A stretch of DNA of 64,000 nucleotides from Caryophanales bacterium UBA6865 (GTDB lineage: Bacteria; Bacillota_I; Bacilli_A; RFN20; CAG-826), in the NCBI GenBank assembly GCA_002449265.1, contig DKCV01000028.1, positions 1-64,000 on the forward strand, in the 5' to 3' direction. The position numbers and the translations under genes are program-made. This document shows, piece after piece, positions 32,912 to 41,891 of this stretch. The notes under the pieces were generated by a model. That model searched no databases and was not told where the DNA came from. It worked only from the letters and a program-made list of their open reading frames with translations. Position 1 is the first letter of the stretch; the number at the start of each line of letters is the position of its first letter.

Positions 32912-35900
32912 ATGAAGAAAAAGAAGAAAAGAATGTCGAATCGGAAGTTTCTTATCTTATGGGTGCCGTTCCTCGTTTTAGCTACTTCCGCCGCGATTAC
33001 TTTAGAAACGATTATTCCTGGCTACGCGACGATGCTAGATACTTTTGCAGGGCGAATTTATTCTCCATTAGGAAAAGGGGATATTGTAAAAACTCCAGCG
33101 AAAGGGACGGAAGGGTGGAATAGACGTTATTACCATCAATCCTTTAAAACTGGCAATAAAGGCGAAGGAAGTTTAGAAGCGAAACTCCATGCGGAAAAAC
33201 TTGTTCAAGAAATCGCCGCGGAAGGTATGGTGTTACTAAAAAACGATAAGGACGCTTTGCCCCTAAAGACAAAAGAAAATAAGAAAATCGCTTTATTCGG
33301 AAGAGGATCAGCCGATCCAGTCTATGGGGGAAGCGGATCAGGGAATGTCGATACTTCTAATTGCATTACTCCCTATTTAGGTTTGAAAAATGCCGGATTT
33401 GAGGTCAATGAAGAAATCTATCAATATTTCGCTAAGGAAGCTAAAAACTATCCTCGCCAAGAAATCAAGATGGACGATTATGAAGGCTCAACCTTTTTAA
33501 TCGGCGAAATTAATCCAGAGTATTATCCAAATAGTTTTCAATCAAGAAAAGAAGAAACCGCGCTTGTTTTTCTTTCTCGATGTGGTGGCGAAGGTCTTGA
33601 TTTATCGAGGGATTTAAAGAAAGACTCAAAAAACAAGGCTACTCAAGCAATTGTCAATCGCAAAGATGAAATTGGAGAAAACGCGAAAAAAGAAATCGAA
33701 CACTATCAAGACAATCAGCATGAACTTCAATTGAGCCAAGAAGAAAAAGAAATGCTAGAGTTCACGAAAAAGAACTTCAAGCAAACCATCGTTGTCTTGA
33801 ATTTATCGACGACTATGGAAGTGCATGATCTTAAAAACGATGAAAAAATCGCCGGTATCATCTGGGCTGGTTCACCTGGCTCGACTGGCTTTAATGCGTT
33901 AGGCAAGATTCTATCTGGTGAAGTTAACCCAAGCGGAAAGACGCCGGATATTTACGCTTCTTCGTTTCGTGATGATCCAACATTCCAAAACTTTGCAACA
34001 GAAGGTGAGCATCAATATAAGGACGTGAAGGATATTGACGCAGGAAGAGGAAAAGAAGCGCATTTCCTTCATTATGAAGAAGGGATTTACTTAGGTTACC
34101 GCTATTACGAAACTCGCGCGAAAGAGGATAAGGATTTTAAGTATTTAGACGCTGTAACGTATCCGTTTGGCTACGGGCTAAGTTACACTTCTTTTGAAAA
34201 GAAAATTGAATCTTCTAGTAGCAATGAGGAAGAGATTAAACTTTCCGTTTCGGTGAAAAATGTTGGCCAAGTAGCGGGAAAAGAAGCGGTGCAGATTTAT
34301 TGTAGCGCCCCATTTACTAGAGGCGGCATTGAAAAACCTCATACCGTCTTAGTTGAATTTGGGAAAACCAAACTATTGAAGCCTCAAGAAAGCGAGACTC
34401 TTGGTTTTAAAATCAAGACGGAAGACCTAGCTAGTTATGACTATAACGACAAAAACAAAAACGGGTTCAAAGGTTATGAACTTGAAGGTGGGGAATATAA
34501 AATCACGGTGAAAGAGAATAGCCATGATGTTTCTATGGATGCAGATAATAAAGCTTTAGAATTTAGCGTCAATCTTAAAGCGAGACAAATCCGTAGGAAG
34601 ACGAGCGATAAAAATGACGTCATTAATCAATTTGATGATGTTTCCGCTATCTTCAAAAAGGATCAAAGTGGCTACGCTCATTTAATGTCGCGAGCTGATT
34701 TTAAAGGAAGTTTCCCCTCTTCTCCAACGAAAGAAGATACGGTAGCTTCTAGGATTATGGTCAATGGCAAAAGCGTTTTAGAACGCTTAAAACCCTACAA
34801 GATTGAAAATAATGAGCTAGATAAAATGCCGAAGATGAATGCGAAAAACGGTTTATCGATTATTGATGTAAGGGGACTGGATTACGAAGATGAAAAATAC
34901 GAAAAACTCTTAGATCAATTAAGCGAATTTGATTACGCGAAATCTTCACAATATCTTGTGAACGGGGCTTATAACACTCCTAAAATGGAACACTTTGGAA
35001 AACCCTATACCGAAGACCACGATGGCCCACAAGGATTTAGTTCTTTGTTCGGCAACAAATACAAGAATTTCACCGCTTATATGTCGGAGCCGATTTTAGC
35101 GGCTACATTCAACAAAGAACTAGCAAAAATGATGGGCACTTCAATCGGAGAAGAAGCATTAGCGTCAAATCCGATTTTCTCTGTATGGTATGGGCCAGGA
35201 ATGAATACGCATCGTTCTCCTTTTGCAGGAAGAAATTTCGAATATTATTCAGAAGATGGGCTTCTTGCAGGGAAAATCGCCGCAAATGTCATTTCTGGTG
35301 CTGCGAGTAAAGGCTTATACGCCTATATCAAACATTTCGCGCTTAATGGCCAAGAAACATGGAGAGTTTCCTCTTTATGCACTTGGGTAGACGAACAAGC
35401 AATTCGCGAAATCTACCTTAAGCCTTTTGAAATCGTCGTAAAAGAAGCCTCTACTGAAGTTGATTTTATTAAAGACAACAAAGGCAATCATGCGAAAAAG
35501 AAAATGAACGCTGCTACCGCGGTGATGTCTTCCTTTAACCGAATTGGAACAACTTGGGCAGGTGGATATAAGAACTTACTCACTAATGTCTTACGCGAAG
35601 AGTGGGGATTTCGTGGGTTCGTCCTCTCTGACTTTAATCTCTTTGACTATATGAACTGCGATCAAGGGGTTAGAGCAGGGACGGATATGCAACTTACTTG
35701 GTTAAAGAAAATGGCGATGCCGATAGGAAAAATAGGGGACGGATTCTTAGATACTAGTTCCGCTACCGCGCGACTTGCCTTAAGAAAAGCCTACCACAAC
35801 GTCTTTTACACGATTGCGAATTCCAATGCGATGCAAGATGTCGCTTCAGGTACTACGATTAGTTATAAAGCGAGTGGATGGCGCGTTCTATTATCCGTAG

Positions 35901-36007
35901 TTACAGGCACTTTAGCATCATTTGCGATTGCAGGGACGATTTGGGTGCTATATCGTTCACTTCACTATAAAAAGAATGAGGAAGTTAAGGATAATCCTCA
36001 GCAATGA
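32912..36007 (+). CDS. Membrane-anchored GH3 glycosidase with reversed domain order
   Basis: The 1031-residue protein has a basic N-terminus and a transmembrane helix (about 14-34). The GH3 alpha/beta sandwich domain comes first (about 85-400, AAEGMVLLKNDKDALPL and GGSGSGNVD), then an FnIII-like domain (about 430-560). The catalytic barrel comes last (about 640-960, TEDHDGPQGFSS, GPGMNTHRSPFAGRNFEYYSE cut here as two motifs, KHFALNGQE and the nucleophile Asp in FVLSDF). A second transmembrane helix lies near 985-1010. Most GH3 enzymes have the barrel first; the reversed order is known for some rumen beta-glucosidases. Substrate is probably a beta-glucoside or related sugar. Confidence 0.88.
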   Translation: MKKKKKRMSNRKFLILWVPFLVLATSAAITLETIIPGYATMLDTFAGRIYSPLGKGDIVKTPAKGTEGWNRRYYHQSFKTGNKGEGSLEAKLHAEKLVQEIAAEGMVLLKNDKDALPLKTKENKKIALFGRGSADPVYGGSGSGNVDTSNCITPYLGLKNAGFEVNEEIYQYFAKEAKNYPRQEIKMDDYEGSTFLIGEINPEYYPNSFQSRKEETALVFLSRCGGEGLDLSRDLKKDSKNKATQAIVNRKDEIGENAKKEIEHYQDNQHELQLSQEEKEMLEFTKKNFKQTIVVLNLSTTMEVHDLKNDEKIAGIIWAGSPGSTGFNALGKILSGEVNPSGKTPDIYASSFRDDPTFQNFATEGEHQYKDVKDIDAGRGKEAHFLHYEEGIYLGYRYYETRAKEDKDFKYLDAVTYPFGYGLSYTSFEKKIESSSSNEEEIKLSVSVKNVGQVAGKEAVQIYCSAPFTRGGIEKPHTVLVEFGKTKLLKPQESETLGFKIKTEDLASYDYNDKNKNGFKGYELEGGEYKITVKENSHDVSMDADNKALEFSVNLKARQIRRKTSDKNDVINQFDDVSAIFKKDQSGYAHLMSRADFKGSFPSSPTKEDTVASRIMVNGKSVLERLKPYKIENNELDKMPKMNAKNGLSIIDVRGLDYEDEKYEKLLDQLSEFDYAKSSQYLVNGAYNTPKMEHFGKPYTEDHDGPQGFSSLFGNKYKNFTAYMSEPILAATFNKELAKMMGTSIGEEALASNPIFSVWYGPGMNTHRSPFAGRNFEYYSEDGLLAGKIAANVISGAASKGLYAYIKHFALNGQETWRVSSLCTWVDEQAIREIYLKPFEIVVKEASTEVDFIKDNKGNHAKKKMNAATAVMSSFNRIGTTWAGGYKNLLTNVLREEWGFRGFVLSDFNLFDYMNCDQGVRAGTDMQLTWLKKMAMPIGKIGDGFLDTSSATARLALRKAYHNVFYTIANSNAMQDVASGTTISYKASGWRVLLSVVTGTLASFAIAGTIWVLYRSLHYKKNEEVKDNPQQ

Positions 36008-36040
36008 GTTTCTATTTTCTTCTCTTTAAGCAATAAAGAA

Positions 36041-36072
36041 AAACATGGGAGGAGAGGAGCCTTCCATGTTTT
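36041..36072. terminator. Bidirectional terminator between the GH3 gene and the ABC importer operon
   Basis: AAACATGG (36041-36048) pairs perfectly with CCATGTTT (36064-36071), with T-rich sequence on both sides in the respective directions. Confidence 0.7.
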
Positions 36073-36095
36073 AAAATTAGGAAGAAGGATACTTA

Positions 36096-37097
36096 TCAAA
36101 AGGAAAATGAAGTTTCTTCTCTAGTTTCTTTATTATGGAAAATGACGGCTTTATGGAAGTGATTTTTTTGAATGAGCGCGCTCGCTTCTAAGACCGTTTG
36201 ATGAACGTTGATTCTTTGAAAATAGACGTTTTTTCTTGTTTTCATTAAGTGACTTGAATAGCTTCCTTCATCGATCGTGCCCGTAAATACGAGATGGAAA
36301 GTGGAATAAGCATCAACGATATCTCGACTTGCTTTTTGCTCTAATTGGGGGTCAATAATTAGGAATACCGTCGCATTTGGAGTGGAATTTATAGGGATAT
36401 TTTTCTTTAGGTAACTATTTTCTTCTTCCATGAAGAAAGTTGAATCTTTTATGAAATAAGGGAGATCAATCTTATTTAACAACGAAATAACTTCCATGTT
36501 TCTTCCATTTTTTGGAAGAGGAAGAATGATGTTTTCTTTTAAGGAAACGAGGAGTTTTAAGAAATCGTTGCGGTTAGTTTCCATGCTTTTTTCGCTTGAA
36601 GAGTAAGCTCCATCGACGATGGCTAAATCCGCTGTTAGATCCCGAATTTCATCGCAAGAGAAAACGCTATTCTCTAGATAATCACCCGTATATAAAATCG
36701 TTTTATCTTCCATTTCGATGAAGTAGCCATAGCTACCAAAACAGTGCCCACTTCGGAAAGAGGCTACCGAGAGCCAATTCGATAGTTTCCTTTTTTCCTT
36801 AAAAGAAAGAAACGTAGGCACAATATCGTTATTTCCCATGCAGTCAAATGTCGGCTTTGATAAATAGATTTCGCCATGGAATCCACGTCGAATTAATTCT
36901 CTTATCGCTCCGGTATGATCAAGATGGGAATGAGACAAAAATAAAGCATCGATGCTAGAAACATCAACTTTAGAAAAATCAGGGTATTCCCCTTTTTCGC
37001 CTAAGCCACAGTCTAATAAAATTTTATGATGGTCGCTTTGGAGCAAAAAAGAGTTTCGCCCATGTTCATTTATGCCACCTAGTGCGATAAATTTCAT
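36096..37097 (-). CDS. Metallo-beta-lactamase fold hydrolase (RNase J/CPSF-like core)
   Basis: The 333-residue protein has the zinc motif HSHLDH (H56, H58, D60, H61), a further His in the GHCFGSYG segment and Asp in LYTGDYLENS, as in the beta-CASP branch. It is much shorter than RNase J (about 550), lacking its C-terminal domain. The C-terminal segment AVIFHNKE may supply a late His. It is the last gene of the importer operon, overlapping the ATPase gene by 4 bases. RNA or another phosphodiester is a plausible substrate; the link to transport is unexplained. Confidence 0.75.
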   Translation of the reverse strand: MKFIALGGINEHGRNSFLLQSDHHKILLDCGLGEKGEYPDFSKVDVSSIDALFLSHSHLDHTGAIRELIRRGFHGEIYLSKPTFDCMGNNDIVPTFLSFKEKRKLSNWLSVASFRSGHCFGSYGYFIEMEDKTILYTGDYLENSVFSCDEIRDLTADLAIVDGAYSSSEKSMETNRNDFLKLLVSLKENIILPLPKNGRNMEVISLLNKIDLPYFIKDSTFFMEEENSYLKKNIPINSTPNATVFLIIDPQLEQKASRDIVDAYSTFHLVFTGTIDEGSYSSHLMKTRKNVYFQRINVHQTVLEASALIQKNHFHKAVIFHNKETREETSFSF

Positions 37098-38113
37098 TCG
37101 TGAACTTCCCTAATATTTGCTTCATCAAAATAGATTTGTAGCCTCGAAGCTACTTCGATTGGTTTACTTTCATAGAAATAAAAGAGGTTGCCTTTTTCGT
37201 TATTTGCTTCGATGAAATAATTCCCGCCTTTGCATTGAACGTGCTTTATTGTCACAGTCTCGTTCCGTTTCTTAATAGAACTTCTTAAAGAGATATCTTC
37301 GGGGCGTAAGAAATGGTTATCATCGAGAAAAGAAGCTTTTCCGATGAATTTGCTGACGAATTTGCTTTTTGGATGCCAATAGATTTCTTCAGGACTTCCT
37401 TGTTCCACGATTTTGCCTTTGTTCATGACGATGATTGAATCAGAAATCGACATGGCTTCTTCTTGGTCATGGGTAACAAAAATCGCTGTCATATGTAATG
37501 ATTTAACAAGATTTCTGATTTCACTGCGCATCTCTTCGCGAAGCACTGCGTCTAGAGCGCTAAGCGGTTCATCGAACAAAATCAAAGAAGGGTCAATTGC
37601 AATTGCCCTAGCGATTGCGACTCTTTGTTTTTGCCCTCCGCTTAATTCACTTGGTAAACGGTTTGCAAAAGAATCCATACGCACCATTTTGAGGCACTCT
37701 AAGGCTTTTGTTTTGATTTTCTCTTTTCTCTCTTTATTGCTTTTGAAGAAAGAAGTGGCTAATTCTTTAAAAGATAAAGCAGGGGTTTTATTGTCTAAGC
37801 CAAATTCTACGTTTTCTAGTACAGTCATATTTGGCCAAAGGGCGAAATCTTGGAAAACGAAGCCGATATTTCTTTTGATTGGTGCTTCATTGATTTGTTT
37901 TTCTTCATCAAAAACGACTTTATCGCCTAAAGTGATGGAGCCAGTATCGCTATTTTCTAAGCCAGCGATAATTCGTAACAGCGTGGTTTTACCACATCCC
38001 GATAAGCCGAGTAAAGTAGTTAAGCTGCCACTAGCGATATTGATGGACAAGTTTTCAAGCACCTTAGTTTTGTGATCGAAGGTTTTTGAGATATTGTTTA
38101 TTTTTACTTCCAT
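37094..38113 (-). CDS. ABC importer ATPase (FbpC/PotA-like)
   Basis: The 339-residue subunit has Walker A GLSGCGKTT (36-44), Q-loop VFQDFALWP, signature LSGGQKQ near 160 and Walker B LILFDEPLSALD, and a C-terminal TOBE-like regulatory domain (about 250-339). A charged insert (SNKERKEKIKTKA) lies in the helical domain. It energises the adjacent two-in-one permease, with 2 bases between the genes. The family (spermidine/iron/phosphonate type) does not fix the substrate. Confidence 0.9.
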   Translation of the reverse strand: MEVKINNISKTFDHKTKVLENLSINIASGSLTTLLGLSGCGKTTLLRIIAGLENSDTGSITLGDKVVFDEEKQINEAPIKRNIGFVFQDFALWPNMTVLENVEFGLDNKTPALSFKELATSFFKSNKERKEKIKTKALECLKMVRMDSFANRLPSELSGGQKQRVAIARAIAIDPSLILFDEPLSALDAVLREEMRSEIRNLVKSLHMTAIFVTHDQEEAMSISDSIIVMNKGKIVEQGSPEEIYWHPKSKFVSKFIGKASFLDDNHFLRPEDISLRSSIKKRNETVTIKHVQCKGGNYFIEANNEKGNLFYFYESKPIEVASRLQIYFDEANIREVHE

Positions 38114-38115
38114 GA

Positions 38116-39819
38116 TTATGCTCTCCTTTTTCTTTTGGTTGAGACGTATTCTAGGGGCAATAGTAACGCTAAGGTAATGGCGACTGAGACTACCGCTAGA
38201 GCCATCGCGGCTTGTTGATTCCCTTGTTCGAACTGCGAATCAATAAATAAGGAAATCGTGTAAAACGCCGGTGGTTGTAATAGTTTTGCTGTCACTAGTT
38301 CTCTTAGAGTCACAATTAAAGTCATGGCAAAACCATAGAATGCACCTTTTAATGCCTGTGGGAATAGAATCCTTAAATCAATCCTTAATTCGCTTTTAGA
38401 ATAAACTTCGCCTGCTTCTAAAAGCGAATTAGGCATTTGAATCAAAGCATTTTTGATATAGGAAACCATGCCTGGTAAGAAAACGACGCTATACCCGATA
38501 ATCAGCATCCAAAATGTTCGATAGACGGGGAAAAGCTTATAGATGGCGTTAAAAAACATAATCATGCCAATTCCTGTGACGATATTCGGAATCATTTGAG
38601 GGAGCATATCGATAAATTCAACGCCTCTACCTAAGAATTTCTTTTTATTTTTATAGCTATAGAAAGCAAAGCAAAGCCCTAATACCAATACGATTAATGA
38701 AGAAATAATTCCGATTAAGAAAGAATTTCCAATCGCTTCAAAACCCGTTCCAAATCCAGAATCGTCACTAAAAGCGATTTGATAATTTTCGAATGTGAAA
38801 TTGTTTGCCTCAGTAAGATTTTTGTAGAGAACTTTCTTAAAGGAAGATATCACGATGGTAAATAGGGGGATAAAAGCGGAGAAAAAGAAGATAATAAGTA
38901 AGAACAAGGAACCAATTATGGCGACGGCATAATTTTTTGAATAGCGGCCGTCACCTTCGTTTTTTAAGCTTACCGCTTTCTTGTTTGTGACAATCATTTG
39001 AAGTGCCCATAAAAGCATACAAATGAAAACAAGCAAAGAAGCTAAAGAAGCGGCAGTACCAAAATCAATCGGAGCAATTTGCATCTTATCGGTGATCATC
39101 GTCGTGAAGGTGGAAACTCCGATTTGTGGACCGAATGTCGCAGGCGTTCCATATTCGCTTAGCGCTTTGACGAACACTAAGAATGCGCCAATCGCGAAAT
39201 TTGGCAATAAAATAGGTGCATAAACTTTAAAGAATTTCTTAAAGTGGCTCTTTACATAGACTTCACTAGCGTCATCGATATTTTTTGGGAATGACAAAAA
39301 TGCGTTTTTTAGCATGGTCATTAGGAATGGAGAAGTATGCATAGACATAATCCATACCATACCAAAGAATGAATAAAAAGAAGTGGCTAATGGCTTTAAG
39401 GAAGGCAAATTTCTCCACAAAACCCCATTCCTTTGCATGAAAAGCATCCAACCCATCGAATTGATGTAAGGAGGAACCATAAAAGGAATCATTAGCACTA
39501 AATCAAGCCACCAAAGCTTTCTTAGCCGTGTTTTTGCCAATAAATATGCTTCAGGGACAGCGATTAAAGTGGATAAAGCAGTGACGGAAAGTCCTAATAG
39601 AATTGAATTCCAGATTGCCTTTCCCGTTTCTTCATTAGAAAAGGCGTTTGCGTAATTAGAAAAGGTGAAAGACCCATCTACGCTCTCCAATGATTCGGAA
39701 AATACGGAAAAGATGGGACAAAGAATAAAAAAGGTCAAAAAAACGCAAATAAGGATACCCTTGGTAAGGTATCCTAATTTTTGGCGATTTTTGATGAATG
39801 ATAATAGCCTCGTACTCAT
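38116..39819 (-). CDS. ABC importer permease, two domains in one chain (FbpB-like)
   Basis: The 567-residue membrane protein contains two copies of the binding-protein-dependent transport module (about 60-290 and 340-560), with about 12 transmembrane helices and an EAA-type loop in each half (DDASEVYVKS and LEAGEVYSKS). This fused form is typical for ferric-iron and 2-aminoethylphosphonate importers. The ATG overlaps the stop of the binding-protein gene by one base. Confidence 0.9.
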   Translation of the reverse strand: MSTRLLSFIKNRQKLGYLTKGILICVFLTFFILCPIFSVFSESLESVDGSFTFSNYANAFSNEETGKAIWNSILLGLSVTALSTLIAVPEAYLLAKTRLRKLWWLDLVLMIPFMVPPYINSMGWMLFMQRNGVLWRNLPSLKPLATSFYSFFGMVWIMSMHTSPFLMTMLKNAFLSFPKNIDDASEVYVKSHFKKFFKVYAPILLPNFAIGAFLVFVKALSEYGTPATFGPQIGVSTFTTMITDKMQIAPIDFGTAASLASLLVFICMLLWALQMIVTNKKAVSLKNEGDGRYSKNYAVAIIGSLFLLIIFFFSAFIPLFTIVISSFKKVLYKNLTEANNFTFENYQIAFSDDSGFGTGFEAIGNSFLIGIISSLIVLVLGLCFAFYSYKNKKKFLGRGVEFIDMLPQMIPNIVTGIGMIMFFNAIYKLFPVYRTFWMLIIGYSVVFLPGMVSYIKNALIQMPNSLLEAGEVYSKSELRIDLRILFPQALKGAFYGFAMTLIVTLRELVTAKLLQPPAFYTISLFIDSQFEQGNQQAAMALAVVSVAITLALLLPLEYVSTKRKRRA

Positions 39820-40883
39820 TATTTTTGGAGCAACTCAACGAATCTTTTCGCGATATCGGTTCCTTGACTTGCCATATTATCCCAATTGAGAGCTTTAAGT
39901 TGAGCGATGTCGTTATATCCTTGACGTGAACTGTCCGCATTAACGTCGGCTCTACCAGGGAGTAAATAGGCTTTGCTAACGAGTTTTTGGGCGTCTTCCG
40001 AGCAAAGATAATCCATGACTTTTTTCGCTGCATCAGTGTGCTTAGCGGTTCCCATAATCATAGCAGGACGCGCATTAACAACGGTTCCGCTTTTTGGATA
40101 ATAAATGTCGATTGAATTTCCTTTTTTCTTATCAGAATAAGCGTTGTAATCAACGCCGCCGACAAGGATATCGACGCTTCCGTTTTCAAGAGCGCTAAGC
40201 GCTGGCTTATTGCCGCCTCCATTTTTTAATCCAGCAGTGGCCCAACCTTGAAAATCAGCCCAGGCAGCTTCTCCTTTACTAGAAACGTAACCCGCTAAGA
40301 AATCCTTACAAGCGCCAGATTTTGTCGGATCAGGAATCGACATTATTGCCGTTCCAGCCTCTTTTAAAGTAGCGTTGATTTTTGCCGAGTCAGAAAAGTC
40401 TGCCCAATCAAGTTTCTCGATTTCTTCTTTCTTCACTTTATCGGTGTTATATAAAACGCCAACCGCAGAAGCACTTGTTCCCCAGATCTTGTTGCTGGAA
40501 TGCTTGAATGGTTCGAGCAATTTGTCACCATCTTTTGGAGTATATTCCATCAAATCTAATTTCGATAGGGAATTAATTCCATCACTCCAAGAAGCAAGAA
40601 TCAAAACATCGCAAACTGGGTTGCTCTTTTCAGCTTCAATTTTGGCAAGTAGTTCACCGGTTGTACCGGAAGTGACATTCATTTTGATGCCTTTATAAGA
40701 TGCTTCGAATCCTTTTTTCAAATTGGTTTGTAAGCCAGCAGGAGAAGGCATATAAACATTGACTTCTGTGTCTACGCTCCCTCCATTTGGATTTTCTTCA
40801 TTTCCATTATTCGCGTTACCGCAAGAAGACAAGGCTGCCATAAGAAGTAAGGCGAATCCTAATTTTAATTTCGTATGTTTCAT
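39819..40883 (-). CDS. ABC importer substrate-binding lipoprotein (FbpA-like)
   Basis: The 354-residue lipoprotein has a signal peptide ending in lipobox LSSC (C21) and a low-complexity linker rich in N, G and E. The two-lobed family 1/FbpA-type fold follows (VNVYMPSPAGLQ, SGTTGELLAKIEAE, GVLYNTDKV, YLLPGRADVN). It is the first gene of the four-gene operon SBP-permease-ATPase-MBL hydrolase. The closest family role is Fe3+ or aminoethylphosphonate uptake; iron-binding tyrosine pairs are not evident, so the substrate is left open. Confidence 0.88.
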   Translation of the reverse strand: MKHTKLKLGFALLLMAALSSCGNANNGNEENPNGGSVDTEVNVYMPSPAGLQTNLKKGFEASYKGIKMNVTSGTTGELLAKIEAEKSNPVCDVLILASWSDGINSLSKLDLMEYTPKDGDKLLEPFKHSSNKIWGTSASAVGVLYNTDKVKKEEIEKLDWADFSDSAKINATLKEAGTAIMSIPDPTKSGACKDFLAGYVSSKGEAAWADFQGWATAGLKNGGGNKPALSALENGSVDILVGGVDYNAYSDKKKGNSIDIYYPKSGTVVNARPAMIMGTAKHTDAAKKVMDYLCSEDAQKLVSKAYLLPGRADVNADSSRQGYNDIAQLKALNWDNMASQGTDIAKRFVELLQK

Positions 40884-41059
40884 TCCTGTTTTTCCTCGGT
40901 GGTTATTCTACTTTCTAAACGCTTTAGCGGCTGTAAAGATTCCGTAAAGAATTGTAAGGGCGGTGTTAATCCTCCTTGTCCTAATTAAAGCGAATAACAA
41001 TGATTGCGATTTTTGTCTATTTAAAAATTATAGTTTTCAATTTTCGTAATCTTTTTGTT

Positions 41060-41071
41060 CTTGCATACAAG
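41060..41071. promoter_or_regulatory. Second GntR-type operator candidate (CTTGCATACAAG)
   Basis: This near-palindrome differs at one position from the perfect site 100 bases further on. It lies in the divergent region (40884-41241) between the importer and eda, and could affect either side or act as an auxiliary site. Confidence 0.4.
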
Positions 41072-41159
41072 ATAGACTCTAAAAAAAGAATTGATAGAAC
41101 CGATATTATTTGAAATTAACCTTTTGATAAACTCTTCTCAAAGGGAAAATATGGTGCTC

Positions 41160-41188
41160 TTGTATACAATAATCTAATTCTATATATT
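41160..41188 (+). promoter_or_regulatory. eda-kdgK promoter with GntR-type operator
   Basis: TTGTAT (41160-41165), 17-base spacer and TATATT (41183-41188) form the promoter. TTGTATACAA (41160-41169) is a perfect palindrome covering the -35, in the style of GntR/FCD-family operators. The FCD regulator encoded at 42945 is the natural candidate. Confidence 0.6.
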
Positions 41189-41241
41189 ATTGATAAAGCG
41201 TTAAAAAACGCTCCTGAATAATTCATAGGAGAATTAGGGTG

Positions 41242-41886
41242 ATGAAGAAATATGAAATCGAGAAAAAGCTCATCGACTGCGGTGTTGTTGCTGTGATTCG
41301 AGCAAATTCTATTGAAGAAGCAACTCGTTTAGCGGATGCCGTAAGCAAAGGTGGAATCACGGGACTTGAAATTACTTTCACTGTGCCAGGTGCCGCCGAT
41401 GTGATTAAAGCGCTAAGCGCGAAGGAAGACGCTAGTTATATCGTTGGAGCAGGAACGGTGCTTGACGCCGCTACGGCTCGCATCGCCATCTTAAACGGTG
41501 CCCAATTTATTGTCTCACCAGCTTTTGATAAAGAGACTGCTGAACTATGCAATGTTTATCAAATCCCATATATGAGTGGCTGCTTTACCATTAATGAAAT
41601 CATTGTTGCCTTAAAAGCGGGTGTAGACATTATTAAAGTTTTCCCAGGAAGTAATGCTTCTCCTAGCTACTTCAAGGCGGTCCATGGACCTCTCCCTCAA
41701 GCCAATTTGATGCCAACAGGTGGAGTTTCTCTAGAAAATGCCAAAGATTGGATTAAAGCGGGTGCTATTGCAATTGGTACGGGCGGTGATTTAACTTCCC
41801 CAGCCAAAACCGGGAATTACGAAGAAGTCACTCGTCGCGCAGAGACTTTTGTACGTCTAGTGAAAGAAGCTAGAGAAGGGAAATAA
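41242..41886 (+). CDS. eda: KDPG aldolase
   Basis: The enzyme cleaves 2-keto-3-deoxy-6-phosphogluconate to pyruvate and glyceraldehyde-3-phosphate, the last step of hexuronate breakdown. The 214-residue TIM barrel shows GLEITFTVPGA (catalytic Glu), GAGTVLDA and the Schiff-base lysine in VDIIKVFPGSNASP near 130. AGGAG at 41227-41231 leaves a better spacing to the ATG at 41242 than to the GTG at 41239. It starts the eda-kdgK transcript. Confidence 0.95.
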   Translation: MKKYEIEKKLIDCGVVAVIRANSIEEATRLADAVSKGGITGLEITFTVPGAADVIKALSAKEDASYIVGAGTVLDAATARIAILNGAQFIVSPAFDKETAELCNVYQIPYMSGCFTINEIIVALKAGVDIIKVFPGSNASPSYFKAVHGPLPQANLMPTGGVSLENAKDWIKAGAIAIGTGGDLTSPAKTGNYEEVTRRAETFVRLVKEAREGK

Positions 41887-41891
41887 CGAAA

